NCBI GenBank assembly: GCA_032027085.1 | Contig: JAVSMS010000001.1 | Span: forward strand, 3,307,126-3,371,125 | Direction of reading: 5' to 3' | Length of the DNA stretch: 64,000 bases | DNA from: Pseudorhodoplanes sp. | GTDB lineage: Bacteria; Pseudomonadota; Alphaproteobacteria; Rhizobiales; Xanthobacteraceae | Part shown: positions 38,606 through 48,218 of the stretch, in pieces | Layout of the letters: each line of letters begins with the position of its first letter | How positions within the stretch are numbered: position 1 is the first letter of the stretch | Made by a program: the position numbers and the translations under genes | Notes under the pieces: generated by a model | Seen by the model: the letters and a program-made list of their open reading frames with translations, nothing else | The model's database searches: none | What the model was told of the DNA's origin: nothing

Positions 38606-38636
38606 GCCTACGCGAACAACGTCTGTGAGGACACAG

Positions 38637-38655
38637 ATGTCACATCAGATGACAT
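38637..38655. promoter_or_regulatory. palindromic operator candidate between integrase and XRE genes
   Basis: ATGTCA and TGACAT are perfect inverted half-sites separated by 7 bases, about 32 bases from the integrase start. Related half-sites (TGTC...GACG near 38684 and GTCAT...GTGAC near 38748) occur in the same intergenic region. The divergent XRE gene is the likely source of the repressor. Confidence 0.5.
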
Positions 38656-38780
38656 TCGAGGGTCAAGGCATCAGCGGAATCATGTCCTATGTGATGACGC
38701 AATTGTCGCATGCGACGTTTTTTCCATCATAAAAAATGATCGGTTCGTCATAGAAAGTGACATTCTGGATTGGAGGGCTG

Positions 38781-39077
38781 ATGATCGGCGACAACCGACG
38801 ACGTAAGCTATTGGTCGTACCTGGTCCCAACGCGGCGCTTTTCGAGCGTCGCGAATTCGCCTCGAAAGTGAGAGCAGCGCGCGCCGTGCTTGGCTGGAGT
38901 CAAGCCGAGCTGGGCATGCGCGTGGGCATCACCCAACGCTCGATCAACCGGCTGGAAAAAGCCGATGTCGATGTCCGGCGTTCAACCGCCGTGGCGATCG
39001 AAACGGCGTTTCGCGACGAGGGGATTGTCTTCGAGCCGATCAAGGAGGGCGGATTCCGGATGCTGGTGCTCAAGTGA
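38781..39077 (+). CDS. XRE-family transcriptional regulator
   Basis: The 98-residue protein has one Cro/C1-type HTH (about residues 26-80: SKVRAARAVLGWSQAELGMR, TQRSINRLEKADVDVRRSTA) and a short FEPIKEGGFRMLVLK end common in chromosomal XRE proteins. GGAGGG 3-8 bases upstream favours the ATG at 38781 over 38757. It is divergent from the integrase gene and may repress both. Confidence 0.9.
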   Translation: MIGDNRRRKLLVVPGPNAALFERREFASKVRAARAVLGWSQAELGMRVGITQRSINRLEKADVDVRRSTAVAIETAFRDEGIVFEPIKEGGFRMLVLK

Positions 39078-39094
39078 AGGGCCGGATGAATTTC

Positions 39095-39130
39095 GGTTAC
39101 CTCCCCCCGACGGGGGTAACCTGAGTTTTG
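39095..39130 (+). terminator. hairpin terminator after the XRE gene
   Basis: GGTTACC (39095-39101) pairs with GGTAACC (39115-39121), with CCC/GGG inside, and is followed by TGAGTTTTG. It lies 17 bases after the XRE stop. Confidence 0.6.
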
Positions 39131-39292
39131 CCGCGCCGCTGAGCCACATGCGATTGCCCCCGAGCCCATCTTAGGGACAGGGAGTCCCGCAGCGTTCGCC
39201 GCAACGGTTTTAATCCCGATCGCATCTCGTTGGCTGCTTCCGTTGGCTTCGCAATCGGGTACAATGCGCGCCGCATTCCTGCACGAACACCC

Positions 39293-39865
39293 ATGCCGAC
39301 GCCGCACGACCCCACAATGCTGCCGGACGAACTTCCGATCCCGGTCGATGACGGCGCAACGCGCCATGTCGTGGGCACTAAGCTTCCCGACATCGCGCTG
39401 CCGTCGACCGACGGCACAAGGGTCAGCCTGGCCTGGCTGCCGGGCCGCGCCGTGGTCTACATCTACCCGCGTACCGGCGTTCCCGGTCAGGCCTTGCCGA
39501 CCGGCTGGGATGCCATCCCCGGAGCGCGCGGCTGCACGCCGCAATCCTGCGCCTTTCGCGATCACTTCGCCGAACTGACCGCGCTCGGCGTCACGCACCT
39601 CTACGGCTTGTCGACGCAGGACACCGCCTATCAGCGTGAGGCGGCGGATCGGCTGCATCTGCCGTTTCCGCTGTTGTCAGATGCAGAGCTGAAATTTGCG
39701 AAGGCGCTTGATCTGCCGACCTTCGAGGTCGACGGCATGACGCTGATCAAGCGCATGGCGCTGGTGATCGATGACGGGACGATCACGCATGTCTTCTATC
39801 CCGTCTTTCCGCCCGACAAGAACGCGGAAGAGGTGATTGCCTGGCTTCAGGCCGAGCGACGCTGA
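39293..39865 (+). CDS. peroxiredoxin (AhpC/BCP-like)
   Basis: This 190-residue thiol peroxidase belongs to the redoxin family. The active-site region is GARGCTPQSCAFRDHF, with candidate peroxidatic Cys81 and Cys86. The thioredoxin-fold blocks LAWLPGRAVVYIYPRTG and LPFPLLSDAELKFAKALDLP are present. An in-frame extension to 39230 was not used. A later Met (39320) is also possible. Its 3' end overlaps the convergent UDG gene by 19 bases. Confidence 0.9.
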   Translation: MPTPHDPTMLPDELPIPVDDGATRHVVGTKLPDIALPSTDGTRVSLAWLPGRAVVYIYPRTGVPGQALPTGWDAIPGARGCTPQSCAFRDHFAELTALGVTHLYGLSTQDTAYQREAADRLHLPFPLLSDAELKFAKALDLPTFEVDGMTLIKRMALVIDDGTITHVFYPVFPPDKNAEEVIAWLQAERR

Positions 39866-40554
39866 CTTTTTTCTGATTTATCCAGAGTGTCGCGCACGGC
39901 GCGAAACACGGCGCGAAACATCTCGGGCGTCAGCACGCCGGTATTCGTATTGTAGCGCGAGCAGTGATAGCTGTCGAAGAGTGTCACCGGCCCGATTGCG
40001 GTCGTGTTACCATGTCCAAACGGGGCCGCCGACAATTTCGTGTCCAGCGCGCGCACCACGGTGTCATGTGCGATCTTGCCGAGTGCGATGATGGCACGGA
40101 GATTCGTCATTTCCGCAATCGTCGCCTGGAGGAATGTTCGGCAAGTGTTGATTTCCAGCGGCGTCGGCTTGTTCTCGGGCGGGACGCAACGCACGCCGTT
40201 GGTGATGCGCGCGTCGACCATGGTCAGCGTGTCGTCGGGGCGGGCGAGAAATTGCCCGCTGGCGAAGCCGAATTCAATCAACGTGGAATAGAGGAGGTCG
40301 CCGGCATAGTCGCCGGTGAAAGGGCGGCCGGTCCGGTTGGCGCCCTGCAGCCCCGGCGCCAGCCCGACGATCAGCAAGCGGGCCTCCAAGGGGCCGAACG
40401 AGGCCACCGGCGCGTTGAACCAGCCCGGCTCGCGCTGACGCAAGGCGGTACGGAAGGACACAAGGCGGGGGCAGAGGGGACAGTCACGCCCTGGCTTGCC
40501 GCTGTCGCGGATCAGCGTCGGATTTTCAGTCCTCGAAGTCGTCGTCGTCACCAT
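39847..40554 (-). CDS. uracil-DNA glycosylase (family 4/5, iron-sulfur type)
   Basis: The 235-residue enzyme removes uracil from DNA in base-excision repair. Four Cys for a 4Fe-4S cluster are placed as in this family (Cys25, Cys28, Cys123, Cys138). The active-site block is GLAPGLQGANRTGRPFTGD. The AxxxANRTGxPF form fits UDGb/family 5 better than family 4. The ATG lies inside the upstream NYN gene, which overlaps it by 29 bases, so the two are coupled. Confidence 0.93.
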   Translation of the reverse strand: MVTTTTSRTENPTLIRDSGKPGRDCPLCPRLVSFRTALRQREPGWFNAPVASFGPLEARLLIVGLAPGLQGANRTGRPFTGDYAGDLLYSTLIEFGFASGQFLARPDDTLTMVDARITNGVRCVPPENKPTPLEINTCRTFLQATIAEMTNLRAIIALGKIAHDTVVRALDTKLSAAPFGHGNTTAIGPVTLFDSYHCSRYNTNTGVLTPEMFRAVFRAVRDTLDKSEKSQRRSA

Positions 40555-41182
40555 CGGCGCCGACATTGGCACGTTGCGGCGCGCCGCGCTGCAAAAATTG
40601 CGGGGTATGTGAGCGCGGCTCCCGGCCTTCGCGCGGCTCGCGAGCGGGCCGCTCCGCCGGATCGCGGCCGATCTTGGTCTGGAGTTGCACGATGTCGACG
40701 AATTCGTCGGCCTGACGGCGCAGTTCGTCGGCGACCATCGGCGGCTGCGTGGCAATGGTCGACACGACCGTCACCCGCACGCCGCGGCGCTGCACCGCTT
40801 CCACCAGCGATCGAAAATCGCCGTCGCCGGAAAACAGCACCATGTGATCGATCGAGCCGGCCAGCTCCATGGCGTCGACCGCCAGTTCGATGTCCATGTT
40901 GCCCTTGACCTTGCGGCGGCCGGTCTGGTCGACAAATTCCTTGGTGGCCTTTGTGACGACTGAATAGCCGTTGTAATCGAGCCAGTCGATCAGCGGCCGG
41001 ATCGACGAATATTCCTGATCCTCAATCACCGCCGTATAATAGAACGCCCGCAAGAGATTTCCGCGCGCCTGAAACTCCTTGAGCAGCCGTTTGTAATCGA
41101 TGTCGAAGCCGAGCGAACGCGCGGTGGCATAGAGATTGGCGCCGTCAATGAAGAGAACTATCTTGTCGTTTTGTCTGGACAT
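40526..41182 (-). CDS. NYN-domain (LabA-like) protein
   Basis: The 218-residue protein has the NYN/PIN-like fold of LabA/DUF88 proteins, probable metal-dependent RNases. Acidic positions are Asp in VLFIDGANLY, the NMDIELAVDAM block and FSGDGDFRSLVE. The C-terminal quarter is a charged tail (PAREPREGREPRS then an Asp-rich end). It overlaps the start of the uracil-DNA glycosylase gene. The RNA target is unknown. Confidence 0.93.
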   Translation of the reverse strand: MSRQNDKIVLFIDGANLYATARSLGFDIDYKRLLKEFQARGNLLRAFYYTAVIEDQEYSSIRPLIDWLDYNGYSVVTKATKEFVDQTGRRKVKGNMDIELAVDAMELAGSIDHMVLFSGDGDFRSLVEAVQRRGVRVTVVSTIATQPPMVADELRRQADEFVDIVQLQTKIGRDPAERPAREPREGREPRSHTPQFLQRGAPQRANVGADGDDDDFED

Positions 41183-41526
41183 CCGTCCGCTTGTCCTTGT
41201 TGTTGGCCTCGGCTGGAGGCGTGGTCTAACGCTATTCGTGGTCGAAATTCACATGAGGGACCATGAATTCATCTGGCGGCCCGGGGGTCTTTCCGGAGCC
41301 TTTCCTGGGCGCCCAGAATGGCCGATCGAACAAAGAAATCCTGGTCTAATTACAAATTAGTCATGCTTTATTCGTCGGCAATAAGGCAACTTCACTCCCG
41401 CGCTTTGGTTTCCGCTGATGGAAGAACCCGCCCATTCTCCCGTGATTGGGCCTTGCGCTTTGGGGCGGAGGAGGGTAGCTAGAGCCCAAATCCACCAAGG
41501 TCCCTGTTTCCAGGAGTGGCGAGCCC
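41183..41526. other. divergent intergenic region upstream of rpoZ and the NYN gene
   Basis: No gene is seen. The stretch near 41340-41365 is A+T-rich and suits a promoter. A TTGCGC...TAGCTA pair near 41452-41480 could serve rpoZ, but this is weak. Confidence 0.35.
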
Positions 41527-41928
41527 ATGGCCCGTGTCACCGTAGAAGACTGCATCGACAAGGTCGAAAATCGCTTCGAGCTCGTCCTGGTGGCGAGCCA
41601 CCGCGCCCGCATGATTTCGTCCGGTTCCCAGATAACCCTGGACCGCGACAACGACAAAAACCCGGTTGTGGCGCTGCGCGAGATCGCGGAAACGACGATC
41701 TCCCCCGGCGACCTGAAGGAAGATCTGATCCATTCGCTTCAGAAATACGTTGAAGTGGATGAACCAGAGCCTGAAGCACCGCTCATCGGCACCTCCGGCT
41801 CGGTTGACGCCGATGACACCGATGTCGCCATGGAGCACATGAGCGAGGAAGAGCTTCTCAAGGGCCTCGAAGGCCTGACGCCGCCGGAGGCGCAGCCGGA
41901 GCCAGAACCCGAGCCCGAAGACGAGTAA
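41527..41928 (+). CDS. rpoZ: DNA-directed RNA polymerase omega subunit
   Basis: Omega helps assemble RNA polymerase and forms part of a (p)ppGpp-binding site. The 133-residue product starts [20 protein letters not shown], the family signature, with [15 protein letters not shown] and a long acidic tail. It is followed by a terminator and then rsh, the usual order in rhizobia. Confidence 0.97.
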   Translation: MARVTVEDCIDKVENRFELVLVASHRARMISSGSQITLDRDNDKNPVVALREIAETTISPGDLKEDLIHSLQKYVEVDEPEPEAPLIGTSGSVDADDTDVAMEHMSEEELLKGLEGLTPPEAQPEPEPEPEDE

Positions 41929-41951
41929 GGGTCCTTTCACCGAAATCCGCG

Positions 41952-41985
41952 ATGGCCCGGCTTTGCCGGGCCATTTTGCTTTTTA
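41952..41985 (+). terminator. rho-independent terminator of rpoZ
   Basis: A perfect 9-bp stem (ATGGCCCGG with CCGGGCCAT) and the loop CTTTG are followed by TTTTGCTTTTT. Confidence 0.9.
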
Positions 41986-42098
41986 ATTTAAGGGCCGGCG
42001 GCTTAGCCTTGCGGCTGGGGCAAAACGCCGTGATATCATGGTGTTGAAAGGCGTGATGGGCGCCCGAAGCAGCCCTGTGGCCGCCTTTCAGGATCGTC

Positions 42099-44423
42099 AT
42101 GGTGCGTTCGAAGCCTCAATTACCTCGCATGCAGAACCAGGCGCGCAGCCGGGTCTCGCTCGAACACTCCCTGAGCGTTGTCGGGCAGGTGGCTGAGAAG
42201 AAACAGAAAGTCGCCAAGCCGCCGATGATGCGGCAATACGAATTGGTTGAGCGGGTACGCCGCTACAATCCACAGACCAACGAGGCCTTGCTCGACCGCG
42301 CCTACGTTTACGCCATGAAGGCGCATGGCGAGCAGAAGCGCGCCTCCGGCGACCCCTACTTTTCCCATCCGCTCGAAGTCGCCGCCATTCTGACCGATCT
42401 CAAGCTCGACGACGCCACCATTGCGGCGGCGTTGCTGCACGACACGATCGAGGACACAGAGGCGACCCGCGCCGAAATCGACGAATTGTTTGGCCACGAC
42501 ATCGGCACACTGGTCGAAGGCCTGACCAAGCTGAAAAAGCTCGACCTCGTTACCAAGGAGGCCAAGCAGGCGGAGAATCTCCGCAAGCTGCTGCTGGCGA
42601 TTGCGGCGGATGTGCGCGTGCTGTTGGTGAAGCTCGCCGACCGCCTGCACAATATGCGTACGCTCGATTACATGTCGCCGGAGTCGAAGCGCCGCAACGC
42701 CGAGGAGACGATCGAAATTTATGCGCCGCTTGCCGGCCGCATGGGCATGCAGGAATTGCGCGAAGAGCTTGAGGATCTCGCGTTCCGCGAACTCTATCCC
42801 GAAGCCTATGATGTCGTAACCGAGCGGCTGTTCACACTGGCGCTCCGCAACAAGGATCTCATCACCGACATTGAGCAACAGCTCACTCGCAAGCTCGCCG
42901 ACCGCGGCATCATTGCCACCGTTAAAGGGCGGCAGAAACGCGCCTATTCCATCTGGCGAAAGATGGAACGCAAGTCGGTCGGTTTCGAGCAGCTATCGGA
43001 TATCTATGCCTTCCGCGTGATCGTGAAGTCGACGGCCGATTGCTACCAGGCGCTGGGCATCGTGCACACGACATGGCCGTTCGTGCCCGGGCGCTACAAG
43101 GATTACATTTCGACCCCGAAGCAAAACGATTACCGCTCGATCCACACCACGGTGATCGGCCCGGGCAAGCAGCGCGTCGAGTTGCAGATCCGCACCGAGG
43201 ATATGGACAACGTCGCCGAATACGGTATCGCCGCGCACGCGCTCTACAAGGATGGCGCCGGTTCGCCAAGCGAGATGCTGTCGCGTGAATCGAACGCCTA
43301 TGGGTGGCTGCGGCGGACGATCGAACTTCTGGCTGAGGGGTCGAACCCCGAGGAATTTCTTGAGCACACAAAACTTGAACTGTTCCATGATCAGGTCTTC
43401 TGCTTCACGCCCAAGGGCAAGCTGATCGCGCTGCCACGGCAGGCAACGCCAATCGACTTTGCCTATGCGGTACATACCGATGTCGGCAACACGGCCGTGG
43501 GCTGCAAGATCAACGGCAAGATCGCGCCGTTGATGTCGGAGTTGGCGAATGGCGACGAGGTTGAAATCCTCGTTTCCAAGGCCCAGAAGGCGCCGCCGGC
43601 CGCCTGGGAGTCCCTCGTGGTGACCGGAAAAGCGCGCGCCGCCATCCGCCGCGCCACACGGGTTGCGGTGCGCACGCAATATGCGGGGCTCGGGCGGCGC
43701 ATCGTCGAGCGGCTGTTCCAGCGCGCCAAGAAAGACTACTCCGACGAGAAGCTGCAGGGCGCGCTGCCGCGCCTGGCACGCGCCTCCATCGAGGACGTCA
43801 TGGCGGCGGTGGGTCGCGGCGAGATGAAAGCGTCAGACGTGGCGCGTGCCATGTACCCCGATTATCGGGAGGAACGGGCTGCCATCAGCGCCCCCGCTGG
43901 CGACAGCGGTTGGTTCGACCTGAAGAAAGCGAAGTCGGTGAAGGCCAAGATACCGGCCGGTGAAACCCGCTCGGCGATCCCGGTGCGCGGCATCAACAGC
44001 GACCTGCCGGTGCGTTTTGCGCCGAAGGGAGGGGCGGTGCCCGGCGACCGCATTGTCGGCATTCTCACACCGGGCGAGGCCATCACCATTTATCCGATCC
44101 AGTCGCCGGCTTTGAAAGAATTCGAGGACACGCCCGAGCGCTGGCTCGATTTGCGCTGGGACATGGACGAGCGTGCGCCGCAGCGATTCCCGGCCCAGAT
44201 CGTTGTCCACTCGGTGAATGAGCCGGGGTCGCTTGCGCAGATCGCGCAGGTCATTGCCGAGCATGATGGCAATATCGACAATATTCATATGACACGGCAG
44301 TCGCCGGATTTTACAACGGTGATCATCGATCTTGAGGTTTACGACCTCAAGCATCTCACTGCGATCATCTCGCAATTGCGTGCAAAAGCCGTGGTCGCGC
44401 ATGCGATGCGTGTGAATGGCTGA
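42099..44423 (+). CDS. rsh: bifunctional (p)ppGpp synthase/hydrolase Rsh
   Basis: Rsh makes and degrades the stringent-response alarmone. The 774-residue product has a hydrolase HD domain ([16 protein letters not shown] at 76-91, then His114-Asp115 in LLHDTIEDT). The synthetase domain is about 280-400 ([20 protein letters not shown]). A TGS domain lies near 425-490 and an ACT domain at the C-terminus. Both activities look intact. AGGA precedes the ATG at 42099; an internal start at 42225 ([11 protein letters not shown]) would match the shorter homologues. pdxJ and acpS follow. Confidence 0.96.
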   Translation: MVRSKPQLPRMQNQARSRVSLEHSLSVVGQVAEKKQKVAKPPMMRQYELVERVRRYNPQTNEALLDRAYVYAMKAHGEQKRASGDPYFSHPLEVAAILTDLKLDDATIAAALLHDTIEDTEATRAEIDELFGHDIGTLVEGLTKLKKLDLVTKEAKQAENLRKLLLAIAADVRVLLVKLADRLHNMRTLDYMSPESKRRNAEETIEIYAPLAGRMGMQELREELEDLAFRELYPEAYDVVTERLFTLALRNKDLITDIEQQLTRKLADRGIIATVKGRQKRAYSIWRKMERKSVGFEQLSDIYAFRVIVKSTADCYQALGIVHTTWPFVPGRYKDYISTPKQNDYRSIHTTVIGPGKQRVELQIRTEDMDNVAEYGIAAHALYKDGAGSPSEMLSRESNAYGWLRRTIELLAEGSNPEEFLEHTKLELFHDQVFCFTPKGKLIALPRQATPIDFAYAVHTDVGNTAVGCKINGKIAPLMSELANGDEVEILVSKAQKAPPAAWESLVVTGKARAAIRRATRVAVRTQYAGLGRRIVERLFQRAKKDYSDEKLQGALPRLARASIEDVMAAVGRGEMKASDVARAMYPDYREERAAISAPAGDSGWFDLKKAKSVKAKIPAGETRSAIPVRGINSDLPVRFAPKGGAVPGDRIVGILTPGEAITIYPIQSPALKEFEDTPERWLDLRWDMDERAPQRFPAQIVVHSVNEPGSLAQIAQVIAEHDGNIDNIHMTRQSPDFTTVIIDLEVYDLKHLTAIISQLRAKAVVAHAMRVNG

Positions 44424-44440
44424 TTGACAAGAGCTGCGAC

Positions 44441-45199
44441 GTGCCGACAATTCCGTATCTCCGGCTGGGCGTGAACATCGATCACGTTGCGACGATCCGC
44501 AACGCGCGCGGCGGGGTGCATCCCGATCCAGTGCGGGCGGCGAAACTTGCTGTCGCAGCGGGCGCGGACGGCATCACCGCGCATCTGCGCGAAGATCGCC
44601 GCCATATCCGCGATGAAGATATCGCGCGACTGAAGGCTGAAATTACCAAGCCGCTCAATTTCGAGATGGCCGCGACCGACGACATGATCGCCATCGCGGT
44701 GAAGACGAAGCCGCATGCCGCTTGCCTGGTGCCGGAGCGGCGGGCGGAACGCACCACCGAAGGCGGCCTCGATGTCGTGGGACAGAAAGTTCTGGTTGAG
44801 GACGCGGTGTCGGCGCTGACTGCGGCCGGGATCCGGGTGTCGCTGTTCATCGCGCCCGAGCCGGCGCAGATTGAATCCGCCAAGATGGTCGGTGCGCCGG
44901 TGATTGAGATTCACACCGGCGCCTGGTGCGAGGCGCTGGTGCATGACAGGACGGCGGCCAAGCCCGAATGGAAGCGCATCGTCGAGGGCGCACGCCTTGC
45001 GAACAGCCTGGGACTGGAAGTGCATGCCGGCCACGGTCTCGACTTTGCGAGCGCCGAGACAATCGCCGCGTTGCCGGAAATCGTCGAACTGAATATCGGA
45101 CATTTCCTGGTCGGGGAGGCGGCCTTCGTCGGGCTCGACGCCGCGATCAAAACCATGCGCGCTGCAATGGATCGCGGCCGCGAGAAAGCGCCGCGATGA
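44441..45199 (+). CDS. pdxJ: pyridoxine 5'-phosphate synthase
   Basis: PdxJ condenses 1-deoxyxylulose 5-phosphate with 3-amino-2-oxopropyl phosphate to give pyridoxine 5'-phosphate. The 252-residue TIM-barrel protein starts at a GTG and opens [19 protein letters not shown]. It keeps HLREDRRHI and the [13 protein letters not shown] phosphate-binding block. Its stop overlaps the acpS start (ATGA). Confidence 0.97.
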   Translation: MPTIPYLRLGVNIDHVATIRNARGGVHPDPVRAAKLAVAAGADGITAHLREDRRHIRDEDIARLKAEITKPLNFEMAATDDMIAIAVKTKPHAACLVPERRAERTTEGGLDVVGQKVLVEDAVSALTAAGIRVSLFIAPEPAQIESAKMVGAPVIEIHTGAWCEALVHDRTAAKPEWKRIVEGARLANSLGLEVHAGHGLDFASAETIAALPEIVELNIGHFLVGEAAFVGLDAAIKTMRAAMDRGREKAPR

Positions 45200-45609
45200 T
45201 CCTCGGCATCGGCTCCGATCTCGTCGACATCCGCCGCATCGAGAAGGTGATCGCGCGCCATGGCGAGCGCTTCATCAAACGCATCTTTACCGACATCGAG
45301 CGCGCCAAGGCGGAGCGGCGCGCGACCCGCATCGACACCTACGCAAAGCGCTTCGCCGCCAAGGAGGCCTGTTCGAAGGCGCTCGGCACAGGTTTCCGGC
45401 GTGGCGTGTTTTTCAAGGACATGGGCGTCGTCAATCTGCCATCGGGGCGTCCGACCATGCAACTGACGGGCGGCGCGCTCGATCAGCTTCGGCGGATCAC
45501 ACCGAAAGGATGCGAGGCGCGGATCGATGTCAGCCTGACCGACGAGTATCCGATCGCACAGGCCTTTGTTGTGATCTCGGCCGTGCCGGGCAAAGCGGAC
45601 GCGGGTTAG
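45196..45609 (+). CDS. acpS: holo-[acyl-carrier-protein] synthase
   Basis: AcpS transfers the phosphopantetheine arm to acyl carrier protein. The 137-residue product starts [19 protein letters not shown] with Asp8, and contains Glu57 in [15 protein letters not shown], the two metal ligands of the family. It starts inside the pdxJ stop. Confidence 0.97.
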   Translation: MILGIGSDLVDIRRIEKVIARHGERFIKRIFTDIERAKAERRATRIDTYAKRFAAKEACSKALGTGFRRGVFFKDMGVVNLPSGRPTMQLTGGALDQLRRITPKGCEARIDVSLTDEYPIAQAFVVISAVPGKADAG

Positions 45610-45614
45610 CGACG

Positions 45615-46472
45615 ATGGCGGTCGGAAAACAAAGCCGGGGCGGTCGTGGCGGATCACCCGATGATCGTACTGTCGACGAGGCGAAAGCCGCCATCGAAGC
45701 GGGTCGTCTGGATGAAGCCGAGCAACTGGCGCGCGGGGTGCTTGCCCGTAAGCAGAACCATCGCGGTGCCTTGCATGCGCTCGGTGTGGTCTTGCTCGCC
45801 CGATCCAAACCGGCCGAGGCGGCGGGATTGCTGGAAACCGCCGCACGCGACAGCAAGGACCCGGTGATCGAAACACATCTCGCCATGGCGTTGCGACAGA
45901 CAGGCCGCGCCGCCGATGCTTTGACTTGGCTTGAACGTGCGACGGCACGCCAGCCAGCCTTTGCGGCCGCATTCCATGAATACGGCATATTGCTGGACAG
46001 CCTCAACCGGTTTGCCGAAGCCGAAGACATTTTGCGAAAGGGCCTGAAGCTTTTCCCAGGCGATCCCGAAACATGGTGCACATTGGGGCGCGTCTTGCTG
46101 ATGCGGGGCGATCGCGACGGGGCGCAAAGGGCGTTTGCGCGCGCCTTGGTCGAAAGACCTGCCCATCCCAATGCAGTTTATGGCCAAGGCTGCGTGTTAC
46201 GGGACAACGGCGAATTCCCGCGCGCGGCAGATCTGTTCCGGCAGGTTTTGCGGCAGATTCCGGAATGGGCGGAAGCACGGCTGCAACTTGGCTATTGCCT
46301 GCTCGAACTCGATCAGTGGGATGACGCCATGGCTGAACTTCGCGGCGCCATCGCCCTCAATTCCGCGCTCTATGACAAGGCCCGTTACATTCTGGTACGG
46401 TCGGCGCGCGGACGGTTCTGGCTGCGGCCAAGCGCAGTGGCGCAAGCGCTCGGGGCACACGCGCAAGCCTAA
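45615..46472 (+). CDS. tetratricopeptide-repeat protein
   Basis: The 285-residue soluble protein has a basic Gly/Arg-rich start and then about six to seven TPR units (from residue 19 to 270), for example ALHALGVVLLARSKPAEAAG and AVYGQGCVLRDNGEFPRAAD. It begins 5 bases after acpS and is probably in the same operon. The partner is unknown. It is convergent with, and overlaps by 4 bases, the next gene. Confidence 0.9.
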   Translation: MAVGKQSRGGRGGSPDDRTVDEAKAAIEAGRLDEAEQLARGVLARKQNHRGALHALGVVLLARSKPAEAAGLLETAARDSKDPVIETHLAMALRQTGRAADALTWLERATARQPAFAAAFHEYGILLDSLNRFAEAEDILRKGLKLFPGDPETWCTLGRVLLMRGDRDGAQRAFARALVERPAHPNAVYGQGCVLRDNGEFPRAADLFRQVLRQIPEWAEARLQLGYCLLELDQWDDAMAELRGAIALNSALYDKARYILVRSARGRFWLRPSAVAQALGAHAQA

Positions 46473-47212
46473 CGTTTGCTGGCGCGGAATTCGTGGCGAT
46501 AGACGCCTTGCTCAAGCGCGAGCGCCATCGACACGTCGTGCAGGCGCTGGGCGGCATCTCCTGTGATGGTTTCGAATTTTGCAGCCCAGCTTTCGCGGTT
46601 CACAGGAATGCATTGGGCAACCGGCGTGCCCTTCGCAATTATTCCGGTAAAAGCCGGGTTCTCCCAGCAGGCCGGGAAATGAATGAAATTGTCGTGATAG
46701 GTATCGGCGTCGACCAGCCCTGTCAGCGTCGTGAAAGGCAGATCGCGGCGGTTCACCGGATGGGTGATCAGAAGTGAAAATCCTCTTGGAAGTTCGATGG
46801 TCCAGAAGTTGGTGAACTTCACGATGAAGCGGTCGTCTTCATAGAAGGGCGTCCCGACCACCTGGGTGTTGTCGTGGAATTGCAGGGGCGAGCGCGGGTA
46901 ATTGGTGATCGCGCCGCCCGGGACATCGCGATCCCAGCTGAATTCTCCTTTCTCGACCTTGAGATCGGCGACCAACGGCATCAGAAAACCGTAGGTCATG
47001 GCGTCGATGAAGGGCGGGCATTTCTTGACGGTGAATTGCTCGTCCTGCGACGCCGCGTTGAATGCCTTTTGCGGCATGGTCTTGAACCAGTCCGGAAGGC
47101 CCTGCACGGCCGGCACGGGCTTGGGCAGAATAGTTTCCAGTTCCGGCGGACAACGGAAGGTGATTTGCTGCTCGTGCGTCTGATCCGTCATCACGATCCC
47201 CGATACCGACAT
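46469..47212 (-). CDS. uncharacterised conserved protein
   Basis: The 247-residue protein has no signal or membrane segment. Recognisable blocks are FRCPPELETILPKPVPA, GLPDWFKTMP, KKCPPFIDAMTYGF and TLTGLVDADTYHDNFIHFPA. I recall similar proteins in other alphaproteobacteria but know no function. Start may be Met8 (47191). No promoter is obvious in the 250 bases to lepB (47213-47462), apart from an A+T-rich patch near 47341-47380. Confidence 0.85.
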   Translation of the reverse strand: MSVSGIVMTDQTHEQQITFRCPPELETILPKPVPAVQGLPDWFKTMPQKAFNAASQDEQFTVKKCPPFIDAMTYGFLMPLVADLKVEKGEFSWDRDVPGGAITNYPRSPLQFHDNTQVVGTPFYEDDRFIVKFTNFWTIELPRGFSLLITHPVNRRDLPFTTLTGLVDADTYHDNFIHFPACWENPAFTGIIAKGTPVAQCIPVNRESWAAKFETITGDAAQRLHDVSMALALEQGVYRHEFRASKR

Positions 47213-47462
47213 ATTTGAACCGGATTTGCAGGAGTAATGGGACTGCTAAGGGCAGTCGGCAACAGGTGAATCATACTTGCATTCCATGTCAGCGGTGCGA
47301 CCGAGGTCTGATCGGGGCGCTTCAGTGGTTGTGGGCAGATTTGATTTATCCTGTAAAATCATAGGATTAGACAAAATTCCTGCGTTTATTGCGCCTTGGT
47401 AGCCCAGCCGCTACAAGTCGCCGGACGCGCGATCCAAGAGATGTTCAGGGACAAGAAGGCTT

Positions 47463-48218
47463 ATGAGCGTGACCACCGGGGCGAAGAAAAAAGAAGGCGG
47501 GTTGGGTGAAACCGTCCGCGTCATTGTCCACGCGCTCATTATCGCGCTGGTGATCCGGACCTTCCTGTTCCAGCCGTTCAACATTCCGTCCGGCTCGATG
47601 AAGGAAACGCTGCTCGTCGGCGATTACTTGTTCGTTTCCAAGTATTCCTACGGCTACAGTCACTATTCTTTCCCCTTTTCCCCGCCACTATTCTCCGGCC
47701 GCATCATCGGCTCGCAGCCCGATCGCGGCGACGTTGTGGTGTTCCGCCTGCCGAAGGACGACTCGACCGACTACATCAAGCGCGTCATCGGATTGCCGGG
47801 CGACCGCATCCGCATGATCGACGGCCTGCTGCACATCAACGGGCAGGCGGTGAAGCGCGAGCGCATTTCCGATTACATCGAGACCGAGGAGACTGAGCGC
47901 GCGACGCGGGTCAAACGCTGGCGCGAGACGTTGCCGAACGGCATCACCTATACGACGCTCGATCTGATCGATAACGGCTTCTATGACAATACGCAGGAGT
48001 ATGTCGTTCCCGCCGGCCATTATTTCATGATGGGCGACAACCGCGACAATTCCACCGACAGCCGCGTGCTCAGCCAGGTCGGCTACGTGCCGTTCGAGAA
48101 CCTGATCGGCCGCGCCCAGATCATTTTCTTTTCGGTCGCCGAGGGTGAGCGCGCCTGGCAGGTGTGGCGCTGGCCCTGGGTGGTCCGCTGGAGCCGGTTG
48201 TTCACTATCGTCAGATGA
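47463..48218 (+). CDS. lepB: signal peptidase I
   Basis: LepB cleaves signal peptides at the periplasmic face of the inner membrane. The 251-residue protein has one N-terminal membrane helix (about 19-36) and the catalytic dyad Ser45 (PSGSMKETLLVGD) and Lys106 (DYIKRVIGLPGDRI). The HYFMMGDNRDNSTDSR block is present. Its stop overlaps the rnc start. Confidence 0.97.
   Translation: MSVTTGAKKKEGGLGETVRVIVHALIIALVIRTFLFQPFNIPSGSMKETLLVGDYLFVSKYSYGYSHYSFPFSPPLFSGRIIGSQPDRGDVVVFRLPKDDSTDYIKRVIGLPGDRIRMIDGLLHINGQAVKRERISDYIETEETERATRVKRWRETLPNGITYTTLDLIDNGFYDNTQEYVVPAGHYFMMGDNRDNSTDSRVLSQVGYVPFENLIGRAQIIFFSVAEGERAWQVWRWPWVVRWSRLFTIVR

Noticed and set aside
35666-38806. 1046-codon open frame on the plus strand
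   Set aside because: It runs antisense to the truncated porin and the integrase. Its length is a by-product of GC-rich codon use, and the minus-strand proteins are clearly real. The same applies to the 504-codon minus-strand frame at 27178-28692 over the first porin.
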